Assembly: GCF_026151205.1 (NCBI RefSeq)
Contig: NC_087079.1
Location: forward strand, 4,731,230 to 4,795,229
Source: Bolinopsis microptera
Taxonomy: Eukaryota > Ctenophora > Tentaculata > Lobata > Bolinopsidae
DNA: 64,000 nt
Direction: 5' to 3'
Under the pieces are notes generated by a model that saw only the letters and a program-made list of their open reading frames with translations, was not told the origin of the DNA and did not search any database. A program made the position numbers and the translations under genes. Below, in pieces: positions 51,109 through 61,352 of the stretch; the first letter of the stretch is position 1, and each line of letters opens with the position of its first letter.

Positions 51109-51891
51109 TTAAGCCTTATAAAGGCAAACAACGACAATCTTTGAGTTCCCAAAAGCTACTCCACATCCGACCTTTCTACCTTTAAAATATATTTCAATTG
51201 CCTTTTTGTGGGTTTCCCAGTAATCACTGCAAGCTTCCGTTTTCATTGCTGTGTCAGTGATCATATATATGACAGTAGCAACCTTCTGCTGCAACATCTC
51301 TACCAACAAACCGTTTTTCGACGTTGATCTCTTTGCTGATAAAGTGATAAGATCAGTATAATGATTATATTAAAAGATATCGCCCTTGTAATAAAAGGAG
51401 GTTCAGAGTGCCGGTAGAGCGCTGGTTGAGCGCCGGCAGAGCGCTGGTTGGGTGCCAATAGGGAGTTATAAATTACACACCATGCCACATGAACAGATCA
51501 TAGTACTGATAACCTTTTAACACGTTCGTTCAAAATCTCAATTGGTACGAAACAGATTTCTTGAATTGCACGTTCATAAAATTTATGACTTTATTGTTAA
51601 TTTGTGAATTCACCTCAAAGTCAAATCAATGTCGCACGTATGCTTATATTATTAAATCTACCTACCCAGAGAAGCAACAAACTGAGCAACTTCTTTCTTT
51701 GCCCTTTTCCTGGCTTGTTTCGCAAGCTCGTTGCCCCACAGCAAGCTGTAGTCACTCTCCACATGCTTTGTCTTCAGGCACCTGTCCTGGGTATCTGCAC
51801 AATATACTGAACAGCTGCTCTTGACTTCTTCCGTAGATAGAAAGATAATCAGGACTGAAATAAAAAAGGCTACATTTGTGATTCCATTCAT
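51109..51891 (-). CDS. CAP/SCP-like secreted protein, two exons
   Basis: Exon 1 (51891-51666) begins MNGITNVAFFISVLIIFLST, a clear signal peptide, then a C-x3-C-x6-C cluster and SLLWGNELAKQARKRA, like the LxWxxxLAxxAxxxA helix of CAP (SCP/PR-1/Ag5) domains. Donor GTAGGT and acceptor TTTATCAG flank a 330-bp intron. Exon 2 (51335-51109) joins in phase and ends VGCGVAFGNSKIVVVCLYKA, matching the GCGVA...VVCxY end of CAP domains. Total 150 residues, shorter than a usual CAP domain plus signal; the central His/Glu metal-site region is hard to align, so this may be a divergent or reduced member. CAP proteins are extracellular and widely used in secretions and immunity. The gene is tail-to-tail with the receptor, 478 bp apart. 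Without splicing, exon 1 would read to a stop at 51658. Confidence 0.55.
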
Positions 51892-53179
51892 GTCTGATTA
51901 GTATTACAACATTTAATGAACTTTAAGAATGCTATTTTTAAGTGGGGCAGATTAAGTGTCTATATAGATTGCATTTAAATCATATTTCATGACAAACAAA
52001 GGACCAAGTACAACTACGAGATACAAAAAAAAGAAATTGAAATGGACCAATGTTAGATTTAGACATCTTTTAGATAATGGTGTAATCCTGAAGCGACTGT
52101 AAATCACAATGGGTCCAACACAGGCTCAATTGGAATTATTGTTGAAATATTGTAGAGTTAGCTAATCATATACCTACCAGTTATTAGAAAGGAATTTGAT
52201 GAACTGAATATCATTATCTCTGGAACTTTAAAATGGATAAGTCTAAAATAAGTATTAATCACAGACTGTAGTTAATCGCGGCATGTATGGAATTTGTATG
52301 CCTGTTTTCCGCGATAACCGTGCATAACTCTATAACTCTACAACTATAATTTGACCGCGATCATTTAATCCTGAGCCACGAATTAGCCGCAAATTTTTTT
52401 ATTCTTCTGCCGCGATTTTCTTTTGTCCTAGTTTCTAATAGTAATACATATCAAAATAAACTACATCAGTACTGCCAGTGCCACAAACTACTAAACTCTT
52501 ACGAAAAGATAAAAATGAAAAGATTCGTGGTAATTCAAAAAATATATCACCGGTTTAAAAGTATAATACTGTGTAATCGGGGTGGGTATTTGAAATCTTA
52601 TACCAATGTTCACTGTAGCGGAAGTTCTTCAGAGTATTTTTACGATCGTGTGCATGGTATTGGTAGCACAAGATAGTATAATCTAGCGGTAGCGGATCTG
52701 GACCCTACGGCCATGACCAGGGCACACAAAAACTACTCATAATACAATTTTACAAAACATTGCATGGGAAACATTCAAATTTAGACCACGTTTTGGAAAA
52801 TGGTAGCAAGATTACACTTATAGTGAGGCAAAAATTCGCCGGCCACTGTATTCGCCGGCCACTGTACTGGCCAGGAAAAACAAGGGATAGCCTGATAATC
52901 ATGAATTCTATGATTCAACCGATTATAATATACCGTTACAATAATGACTTTAATATATGACAAAATATGACCTAAATATTATACCAAGTTTGCACACAAA
53001 TATAGAAATAGCTGTGTTGCAGCCGAACTCATGATGGCTACATGTGTTGTACCTTACAGAAATAAACCACTCTGGTCCAATTTTATGCGATATTCCGAAC
53101 AAATTGGCTACTCTATACTATCGTTGATTGGGGTTTATTATCCGGCAGCATGATGTGGAGAAACAGTTTAAAGCTCACA
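51892..53179. other. Spacer, nothing recognised
   Basis: AT-rich upstream region of the CAP-like gene. TTCGCCGGCCACTGTA is doubled near 52832-52866. No exon or mobile element was recognised. Confidence 0.35.
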
Positions 53180-53518
53180 GTCACGTGATACTAGCTAGCA
53201 GAGACACGTGATACTAGCTAGCAGAGTCACGTGATACTAGCTAGCAGAGTCACGTGATACTAGCTAGCAGAGACACGTGATACTAGCTAGCAGAGTCACG
53301 TGATACTAGCTAGCAGAGTCACGTGATACTAGCTAGCAGAGTCACGTGATACTAGCTAGCAGAGTCACGTGATACTAGCTAGCAGAGTCACGTGATACTA
53401 GCTAGCAGAGTCACGTGATACTAGCTAGTCACGTGATACTAGCTAGCAGAGTCACGTGATACTAGCTAGTCACGTGATACTAGCTAGCAGAGTCACGTGA
53501 TACTAGCTAGTCACGTGA
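53180..53518. repeat. 23-bp tandem array with a CACGTG in every unit
   Basis: About 16 units; full units contain CACGTGATACTAGCTAGC followed by AGAGT. Three late units lose the AGCAGAG part, giving 17-bp units. Every copy keeps CACGTG, the canonical E-box, and most keep GCTAGC. Copies are almost identical, so expansion is recent. Whether it binds bHLH factors is speculation. Confidence 0.95.
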
Positions 53519-54603
53519 CTAGCTAACAGAGTGGCGGAGTCGGGAGAGATAACAGTCAAATCATTCGACTAACCTGTGTTCCAAAGTTCCAAGAGTGGTA
53601 CGGCTAGCGAGGGGAGTGATGTAAACTGAATTCTAAAATAGCCTGATTGAAAACAAATTCCAAGATTTCCCCGTATGAGATGGCGTGATTTTGAACTTGG
53701 CAGTTTTGTCATGGTCAGCATGAGCAAGTATCTCTTACGCGGTTAGTTTCTATTTAGCTCTAGAGTTTGACCTGACTTTGGAGCTAGCCAGGGAAAATAA
53801 AACGATATCCTGATAATCATAAATGTTATGATTCAACCGATGTATATGACAAAATATGACCAAGTTTTCACGATGACCAATTTGGAATTTGAAGATTTCA
53901 CTATATTATGTGTAACCAACAATAAATTTGTAATCCATCGAGCCTTTAGCCGCGTTTGTCAATCACTACTCACAAAAACTTTTTCATCAGATTTGATGCA
54001 ACATTAAGCCAATCCCGATTTCAAGTTATTCACCTTAATGTTTGTATATTAAATTTAAAGTCATTATTGTAACGGTATATTAGAACCAGACAGACACATA
54101 GCTCACTCCACAAGTTGCTCCACATGCACATAGTTCTTACAGCTCAGAAAATTGTCAAGTGCAGACTATAAGATAGTAGATTTAGACGACCAAGCAGATC
54201 GCACATCTGAGAGCAAGCTTAGGATAATAGGATAACAAGAAGGTTTTAGCATATCTTTTGTTCTACAGGACTCTCATACCCGGCGTTTACACGACGTTTA
54301 CCTGCAGAGTGCAGTAACAATGCTATTGTTGTAGCTTTGTACTTGTAGATAAGAAGCAACTGAACAGGTGAAATATGTGCCAACAAGTCGAACACAATTT
54401 TCTCCTCAGCTGTTTTGCATATCATTTGTCATTGTCTCTGGCCTTTTGGAAGCTCATCACTCATGAAATGGACTACACTGTAGGCTGAATAGTTAAAGCC
54501 GAAAGTGAAATTGCGGTACACCTACTTTATTACCGGGCGGCGCTCAGCCTAGCCTGTCATTCCGCAGAATATATTGTATATGTTTATGAACATAATAAAC
54601 TAC
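53519..54603. other. Spacer; a dispersed repeat fragment near its right end
   Basis: 54530-54575 holds GGGCGGCGCTCAGCC and CCTGTCATTCCGC, the reverse complement of a module also at 41551-41600 and 48965-49010. Otherwise nothing was recognised. Confidence 0.4.
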
Positions 54604-54874
54604 TTTACAGTTCGACACGCACTCTAGTTCGCACTGTAGTTCCACGAACCCTAGAGTTCAACTTTATCAAATCAAAGTACGCTACCTCGACTTAAGTTCA
54701 ACACGTACTCGTCAAGTTCTACAAGAGAACTTGGACTGTCGAATTAAAGTGCGCTACCTTGACTCTATATATAGTTCGACACGTAATGAAGTTCGACAGG
54801 GATGATTTCCCTAACTACCTACAACCTGTAGGTAGGTAGGTAGGTAGATAGGTAGGTAGGTAGGTAGGTAGGTA
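54604..54874. repeat. GTTCGACACG-family fragment followed by a (GGTA)n microsatellite
   Basis: 54604-54800 carries diverged words such as GTTCGACACGCACTCTAG and GTTCGACACGTAATGAAG, like the outer part of the 9742-10437 element. 54828-54874 is a GGTA/GGTAGATA tetranucleotide run. Confidence 0.7.
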
Positions 54875-54929
54875 AACCTGCAACCCCTTTTGATCGCGCG
54901 CCGGCGTGCACACTTCGCCTGCACGATCG

Positions 54930-55090
54930 AAATTGCTCTATCCAGAGCCCTCGCGCTTGCAGTGGCGCGTTGTATCACGTCGTGACCCCCATCGTCGTTT
55001 CACTATCCCTGTAGAGTTTCTACGATACATGACAGGGGGAGCTGCGCACTCGTGCACGGCGGGTCATACAACGTATGACAAGGTCATATC
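54930..55090. repeat. Dispersed GC-rich repeat module
   Basis: CTATCCAGAGCCCTCGCGCT and TGCAGTGGCGCG match 42010-42050 and the reverse of 57505-57545. The following part (CACGTCGTGACCCCC ... GGGTCATACAACGTATGACA) matches 56302-56390. It looks like a composite non-autonomous element; no coding potential. Confidence 0.65.
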
Positions 55091-55734
55091 ACGTGATCAA
55101 AACAGTTTTCGCCAGTATTTCGGAATCAGCGTTTGAAAATACATTAATTGAAGTTAGTTCAACTGTCTCTTTTAAAACAATCTCGAAGATCGACTAGCTG
55201 TAGCAGTGATTTATCTTGATTGACGATGTCAATTCTTCGCAACTCGGCGCGGCCCGGCCCAGTAACGCATCGCGCTAAAATGATTTAGCACGCTATGGCA
55301 CCTGGGCAAATTCATTAATTATTTCAAAAAGGAATGACAAATTTGAATTGTGAAAACGCTCACACACTTTTAAAAACAGTATTACGAAAATTTTCAAAAT
55401 CAGAGGAAGTTTCTTTTTATCGTGCACTTCCTATAATTGGGTATTTACTATAATACTAGCATTACTATACGGATGATTTGACTTAAATTCAATTATTATT
55501 TAATAAATGGGGGATGCATGGAGCCTTCATGCTTCAGTTAGCAGCAGTTATAAGCAGCAGCAAATGGTATATAGTAGCAATTAGCAGCAATTGTCAATCA
55601 GCAGCAGTTTTTGCACTTTGGCCAACATGTGAAAAATAGTTATATCGCGTATTCACCTCAATTTGTCCTTTCTGAGAAGGATCCACTAAATATACTTCAT
55701 TACAATTTAAATATTGTCACTACGCGCGCAAGCG

Positions 55735-56296
55735 TTTTTTGCTAAATGTTCGACACGCACTTTGTATGTTTATAACTTACCTGCTTACCAGGCTACCAGG
55801 ACACGCGCCGAGTTGGACTCGTCGACGGACCTAATAAATATTATCTTTGGAACAAATATTTTACGAGTATCACCCGTTAACGTTAACACGCACTACGCGC
55901 AAAATTATTTAATTGTTATCAATGAGCACCCGCGGCTCCCGCGCGTTCATCAAAAATTTCAAACAGCCATAACTCAGCAAAATTGCGTTTGTTCTATGTT
56001 CTATGTTCTAGCTCACATTTTTTTTGCTAAATGTTCGACACGCACTTTGTATGTTTATAACTTACTTACTTACCAGGCTACCAGGACACGCGCCGAGTTG
56101 GACTCGTCGACGGACCTAATAAATATTATCTTTGGAACAAATATTTTACGAGTATCACCCGTTAACGTTAACACGCACTACGCGCAAAATTATTTAATTG
56201 TTATCAATGAGCACCCGCGGCTCCCGCGCGTTCATCAAAAATTTCAAACAGCCATAACTCAGCAAAATTGCGTTTGTTCTATGTTCTAGCTCACAT
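55735..56296 (+). repeat. 285-bp tandem duplication, two near-identical copies
   Basis: Copy 1 55735-56019 and copy 2 56020-56296 differ by only a few bases. The offset of 285 is a multiple of 3, so a 191-codon frame spans both copies (FFAKCSTRTLYVYN in each). The frame has no recognisable domain and lies in repeat-rich DNA with TE-like GC-rich words, so coding status is doubtful. Confidence 0.85.
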
Positions 56297-56558
56297 TTTC
56301 ATTGTATCACGTTGTGACACCCACGGTCGTCCTGACGATACAGGGGGAGCCGCGCACTCGTGCGCGGCGGGTTATACAACGTATGACAACATTTTCACAC
56401 CAAATAAAGTACAATAAGATCTTATTGCCGAAAAAATATTAACATAATTACTTTAAGGGCGTAAGAGTTATAGATTGTCAAATTTTAAAATTAAACGCGC
56501 ATCACAGGACACAGGAGCAAGCTAAAAGGAGCAAAGTGCAAAGAAACTGCCACAAACT

Positions 56559-57301
56559 GGCTGATTTATCCTTTGACATGTTTAAGTGTAGTTTGTCAAC
56601 GCGAAATTTTTTGCTTTGATACCGGACAACCCTCCGGTCGCCGGCTACAAATGTAGTTGGTCAAACTTACTGGTTGACTACTCGCCATCCAGGTGGTCAG
56701 ATATTTATATATGATGACCCTCCCGGCTCCACGGATGAACTCAACGAAGTAACGACGTAAGTACGTAAGTAGAGGCTATTACATGACAGGAAAAAGACGT
56801 GTTTTTTTTAACAAGTAATAATTGGACGCGTGTCTTTACTGCGCAACGCACGCCGCGCACAACTGCTACATACTGCTACAAACTGCTACAAACTGCTTCA
56901 AACTGGCACTAACTGCCACAAACTGCTACTAACTGCTGCAATCGCGCCCACGCATTCGCGCGCCTTTTCCAGCAATCAGCATGAGCAGTTAGTAGCAGTT
57001 TGTGGCAGTCAGTGCCAGTTTGTAGCAGTTAGTGCCAGTTTGTAGCAGTTTGTAGCAGTTGCGCGCTTTTTCCTGTCATGTAATAGCCTCTACTTATGTA
57101 CTTACGTCGTTACTTCGTTGAGTTCATCCGTGGAGCCGGAAGGGTCATCATATATATATCTGACCACCTGGATGGCGAGTAGTCAACCAGTGAGTTTGAC
57201 CAACTACATTTGTAGCCGGCGACCGGAGGGTTGTCCGGTATCAAAGCAAAAAATTTCGCGTTGACAAACTACACTTAAACATGACAAAGGATAAATCAGC
57301 C
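56559..57301. repeat. Palindrome built from two inverted LINE 3' ends
   Basis: Arms of about 240 bp (56559-56800 and 57065-57301) are near-perfect reverse complements, joined by inverted arrays of AACTGCTAC and GTAGCAGTT words around a centre near 56940-56980. Read outward to inward, each arm starts with a coding-like tail (ADLSF, MFKCSLSTRNFLL, stop) like the C-terminus of a LINE reverse transcriptase, followed by its 3' UTR. No target duplication was seen at the palindrome edges. Confidence 0.8.
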
Positions 57302-57430
57302 TTAGCTGTGTGAGGCACTTTGTTCCACAGCTTCAGTGCTTGAACTGCAAAAGGCCTGTCGTACAGTGACCGGTTGCGTAAGGAACTAGACTTTGACAAT
57401 GAGGGTATGACAGTTACATCACTTCATGCC
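57302..57430 (-). mobile_element. LINE reverse-transcriptase C-terminal fragment
   Basis: Minus strand reads SLRNRSLYDRPFAVQALKLW, NKVPHTAK, the typical end of a non-LTR reverse transcriptase ORF. It continues in frame into the right arm of the palindrome (ADLSFVMFK ...). Upstream it is cut off near 57430 by the dispersed GC-rich repeat. Confidence 0.65.
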
Positions 57431-57439
57431 TAACGATGT

Positions 57440-57670
57440 GCTTTCGCGCTTTCCCACATTGCGGGCGCGCTTGTTTCACAAGTAAAGAAAACCGCCGGGA
57501 GGCGAGCGAGCGCCACTGCAAGCGCAAGGGCTCTGGATAGAGTAACTACATCACCGTGTCTTGGGGTCACTTTGAACTTGATATCAGTTTGGTACCTCTA
57601 CTATAACATTTCGAGAAGAAAGCGGTGCGCGCTACTTCGAATAAATTTAGACGAGTAACATCCGTCAAGG
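57440..57670. repeat. Dispersed GC-rich repeat modules
   Basis: 57455-57545 (GCGGGCGCGCTTGTTTCACA, CACTGCAAGCGCAAGGGCTC) is the reverse of the 42010-42110 module. 57615-57670 (GCGCTACTTCGAA, TTTAGACGAGTAACATCCGT) matches 41285-41337 in direct orientation. These also occur in the centre of the large foldback element. Confidence 0.75.
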
Positions 57671-58180
57671 AATTATATAGATTTCATAAATCCATTGTGA
57701 CATTATGTGTATACTGTTTGAAAAAATTTTATTTAAAAAAATTACATATATTCAACATCTTAGCTCACCCAGCTCTATGGATCTGGACCCGACCCCTCAT
57801 TGTTTCTGCGATCACTCTCGTGACAATGCGATCTTAAGGGAGACTGTTCTTGCATTCATGAGTTACTAGCTAACATTTTTATAATTTTGGTTGAAATCCT
57901 TTTCATATCACACTTTCAGGTGGATTCTGCAGAAATGTTAAAAGGCTAGTTTAATGCCAGGAATCAGCCATTTGAAATCTGAGCCCTTGATTCAAAGTCC
58001 TTCTTACCCGATCCTATTAAAAATGTTGCAATCATGATGTTAATTACTATAATTACTACTAAGCCGTTTTTTGTTTTTGTTTTGTGTATTCAATAGAGTA
58101 ATTATCACAGCGGTGTGCACGAAATTGTTAATTGCAAACAAGTTTAATATCTTAAATCAATTTGGATATTCTTCTCTTTT

Positions 58181-58345
58181 CAGCCTCATGACCGAATTAG
58201 TGTAGTAGTGCTTGGAAAACGAAATTGTTGCAAGCACGTAATGTTACGCTTACTCAGTTGTCGAATCTTTCTTCCCAACATCCCCTTCAAACGGTGACAG
58301 AATATTTGAAATGACCTTTAAATTCAGTTAAAGCATGAAACTTGT
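58181..58345 (+). pseudogene. Decayed copy of the MACPF gene exon
   Basis: An acceptor-like CTTTTCAG is followed by ATGACCGAATTAG, TGCTTGGAAAACGAAA, TACGCTTACTCAGT and GGTGACAGAATATTTG. These align in order with the start of the intact frame at 58940-59065 (ATGACTGAATCAG, TGCTTGGAAAACGAGA, TATGCTTATTCGGT, GGTGACAAAATATTCA). It contains in-frame stops and small deletions. Similarity includes the splice acceptor, so this arose by local genomic duplication, not retroposition. Confidence 0.8.
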
Positions 58346-58944
58346 TTCAAAGATAAATTGCAGTGTTAAAAGCTATTTAAATTAAGTAAAACAAATTTTT
58401 AGTAAAACAAAAATTAAGGAATCCTGTTAAATATTTATCCAATTGTGGTGCACATTGCATAATTTTATATTTTTATACTGATATAGTTTTTAAAAGAAAA
58501 CAAACATTGTGATGCTCAAAAAAGAAAAAAAATGAAACTTGGACATGCGACAGTAACCTGTAACCAGTAATGTTTGGTCTGCTATCTGATGCATGGGTAG
58601 AAGTACCTGGCCTGGTAACTTTGTTGCCTGCACAGAACAGTTCTAACTGCACATCCACATTTTTGTTAAGGGTCGTCCTCGTTCTTTAAGTAATTATTTC
58701 TCTTAAATAAATCCTTTTTCACAATAATGTCTTACAAATTAGTTCTGTGTCTGCCTTTACGTCCCTTTTACGTTTGGCACCCTATTGTCGCAAATAGTCT
58801 CGACCTTGATAGGCTGGTGTGTTGTTGTTGCTCTGAAGCACATGTCCTAGCATGGGATGTCACTTGTTGTTCTATGATCAACAGTCACATTCTCTCAGTT
58901 TAACTGCTTATATTAATTTTGACGCTTGTTAATATTTCAGGCAA
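58346..58944. other. Spacer with a coding-like relic on the minus strand
   Basis: Minus strand near 58675-58545 reads LNKNVDVQLELFCAGNKV and TRPGTSTHASDSRPNITGYR, and further up (about 58870-58780) HVLQSNNNTPAYQGRDYLRQ before a stop. Both look like degraded coding sequence, possibly of a transposon, but I cannot name the family. Confidence 0.35.
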
Positions 58945-59975
58945 ATGACTGAATCAGTTCAACAATGCTTGGAAAACGAGACTGTGGTAAGCGCAATATG
59001 TTATGCTTATTCGGTCGATTCTTACTCCCCAACATACCTAACTAGAGGTGACAAAATATTCAAGATAGATCCTGAAGAAGACATCTCAATTTCAGTTAAT
59101 GAAACAATAGACATGAAACTACAATACTCGGACAGTAACTTTACTGCAGCTCAATGGGCAGCTGGTAATATGAAGGTAGGGGCTCTTTACAGTGCTTTCT
59201 CTGGAGCTGCTAGTATGGCTGTTGAGACTACTGGAGAGTCTCAGTTTCATACTGTAAGAATTGATGCTATAGGGGTGTGTACAAAGAACTGTATCACTAC
59301 TAGAGGCAGCTTCAGGACTTGTCCAGAGAAGTTTCTGACAGAGGATTTCAAGTCAGCTATTCAAGAATTGACAGTGGAGGAGATAGAAACTAGAATAGGG
59401 GTGTTTTATGCAATCAGACTTCAACTTGGTGGAATGGTTAAAAGATCCTATATAATGGAGGCGACTGAAGATGACAATGAATCTAAGGTAACAGCAGAAC
59501 TACAAGCTTCATTTGGTAAAGAGTGTCTCGGAGCAAGCATCGATGCTACATCAAGGTTTGAAACTGGACGTCGTTTATCTAACAGAAATGCAAAGGTCAG
59601 ACGTGAGTGGAGGGCTCAGGGAGGTGATATTGATCTTTGGTTCCAACTTGGTACTAGTGGTCAAGACCAATCCCAATTTTCATCAGCTATGGACATTGCT
59701 AGAGAATGGGCTCAAACCATCGACAGTACTAATGTTTACCCATTTGATTTTGAACTGAGGCCCCTCTGGGAGCTGATCAAAGAAATCAATCCACAGAAAG
59801 CAACAGAATTCAGGTTTTATCTGGAAGACAAATGGGAAAAGGATGGAAGCAGACATCTACCTACAATGTTTCTCCCCACAAAACTGAGAGTATACCAGCT
59901 TCCTGAAGCATCTAAAACGTTCATAATAAACACATGTAAAGCTCACAAGTCTGCACTTGTTGAAGAGTGCACCAA
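58945..59975 (+). CDS. MACPF/perforin-like protein, 3' end lost in the assembly gap
   Basis: MACPF proteins are secreted, oligomerise and insert beta-barrel pores in membranes; family members act in immunity, venom, egg defence and development. The frame is open for about 343 codons to the N run. Support: a region matching the domain core, with RIGVFYAIRLQLGG (about residues 148-164, the position of the Y-G-T/S-H-x-V...GG signature), then a helix/strand-rich cluster, QGGDIDLWFQLG (about 226-237) and the end pattern EWAQTID...YPFDFELRPLWELI (about 254-277), as in MACPF domains. Cys pairs VCTKNC and RTC are present. A CAG acceptor at 58940 just before the ATG suggests an upstream exon with a signal peptide that I did not find. 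Domains after residue 343 are unknown. A decayed copy of the same exon lies 760 bp upstream. Confidence 0.75.
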
Positions 59976-60075
59976 NNNNNNNNNNNNNNNNNNNNNNNNN
60001 NNNNNNNNNNNNNNNNNNNNNNNNNNNNNNNNNNNNNNNNNNNNNNNNNNNNNNNNNNNNNNNNNNNNNNNNNNN
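59976..60075. other. Assembly gap (100 N)
   Basis: Exactly 100 unknown bases, the conventional size for a scaffold gap of unknown length. It interrupts the MACPF gene; the sequence after it belongs to a UGT 3' flank. Confidence 0.98.
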
Positions 60076-60955
60076 GTTTGTGTGGACCAGATTTTATGAT
60101 TATGAGGTGTTCTCGAACCTTGTTAAATGTGTTACCAATATTATAATTATCATGCACTAAAAAGGTGAGATTTTTTTTCTCTTTTTTCATTGACCCTCAT
60201 CAGAAGTCGTTATTCAATTAGATATTATACGTTCCGCTTAATTTTTCTGTATAAGCTGTTCACTCGATTGATGGTAAATTTTATTTATCATACCTAGATA
60301 CAGATTAACTTTGAATAGCAGGTACCTTTTTTGTGGCACCATTAAAAAATTGTTTTATTTCTCTCGAATTTATTCGAAGAATTTCAGCTTTTGCTTCAGA
60401 AATCGCGGGATATTATTTCAGTTTCAAAATGATTCATATTTCATACCAAGAATTGAAGAATTAGTTCCAATCTCATTGAATCTGATTTTCTCTCCAAATG
60501 TAAAATGTGAATTAGTTATGATTTTCATCAGCTTGAATGGAATGTTACTTGACTGAAGAAAAAATAAAAAATCTCAGGTATAAAAATGAGATCCAGATAA
60601 AATTCAAAGTTTAACTCACTTCAAAATAACCCCGATAATCCCTCTTATCTCTGGAGAAATGGTGTATACAAACCTTCTGATTCCTAATGTACAATGATTA
60701 TAATTATTATTTGGCACTGCACATATGTAATGTTGGGATTATCCGTCATATAAGCTGCAAGTTTATAGAACGGGTTAAACTTAGTTATGTGACAGCAAGT
60801 GCAGGCAGAGTAATTAATCATCACCCATATGATAACTTAGAGGTGGAATTTTTAATGAACTTTTGTTGGACGTCAATAAATTGCAGATTTATGACGTTCT
60901 TTCAGTAGCATATTTGCTTGAGGACATGCAGTCAAGTTTTTACATATTATAATAT
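60076..60955 (+). repeat. Segmental duplication, copy B (UGT 3' flank)
   Basis: Starts at the first base after the gap and aligns with 5336-6265. It lacks the roughly 70-bp segment present in copy A near 5427-5500. Since copy A directly follows a UGT stop codon, the gap may hide a second UGT copy. Confidence 0.9.
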
Positions 60956-61352
60956 GTTTTTTTAATAAAACAAATATTTAATAAAACAAATATTTATTTT
61001 TACGGCACAATCAAACAATATCAATAATAAATAAATCAGGGGAGGTTTGAAGAGGTTTCAAGTGCCGAAGGCCACTGCTTATCTTTAGGATTTGAGAGTG
61101 ACCTGTGCTTGAAACCCCCTCAACCATCCACTACGTCAATATACTTATTATACAAATATAGAAAAAGTTAATTATCTAAGCTAAAATTGCTTATTGGTCT
61201 AGTTTGGTGACATAGGAGAGCCCAGTTGAGTTTTAGTTTAGGTTTACGTTTTAAATCATAGTTTGAAAGGTTAGCCATGTTTCATGGCAGAGAGAGATAT
61301 CATGTGTGCAGAGCCGTACCGGATGTAGAATTTGAGATATAATATAGGTTAG
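60956..61352. other. AT-rich spacer and probable LINE 3' UTR
   Basis: AATAAAACAAATATTT is doubled at 60964-60994. GAGGTTTGAAGAGGTTTCAAGTG and CTTGAAACCCCCTCAACC (61041-61130) form an imperfect inverted repeat. The right part probably belongs to the 3' end of the minus-strand LINE. Confidence 0.4.

Noticed and set aside
58945-60099. Vitellogenin or other large lipid-transfer protein
   Set aside because: First impression only; the GG-containing core and the W...P...L.PLWELI end fit MACPF. Residues after 59975 come from Ns and the unrelated UGT flank.
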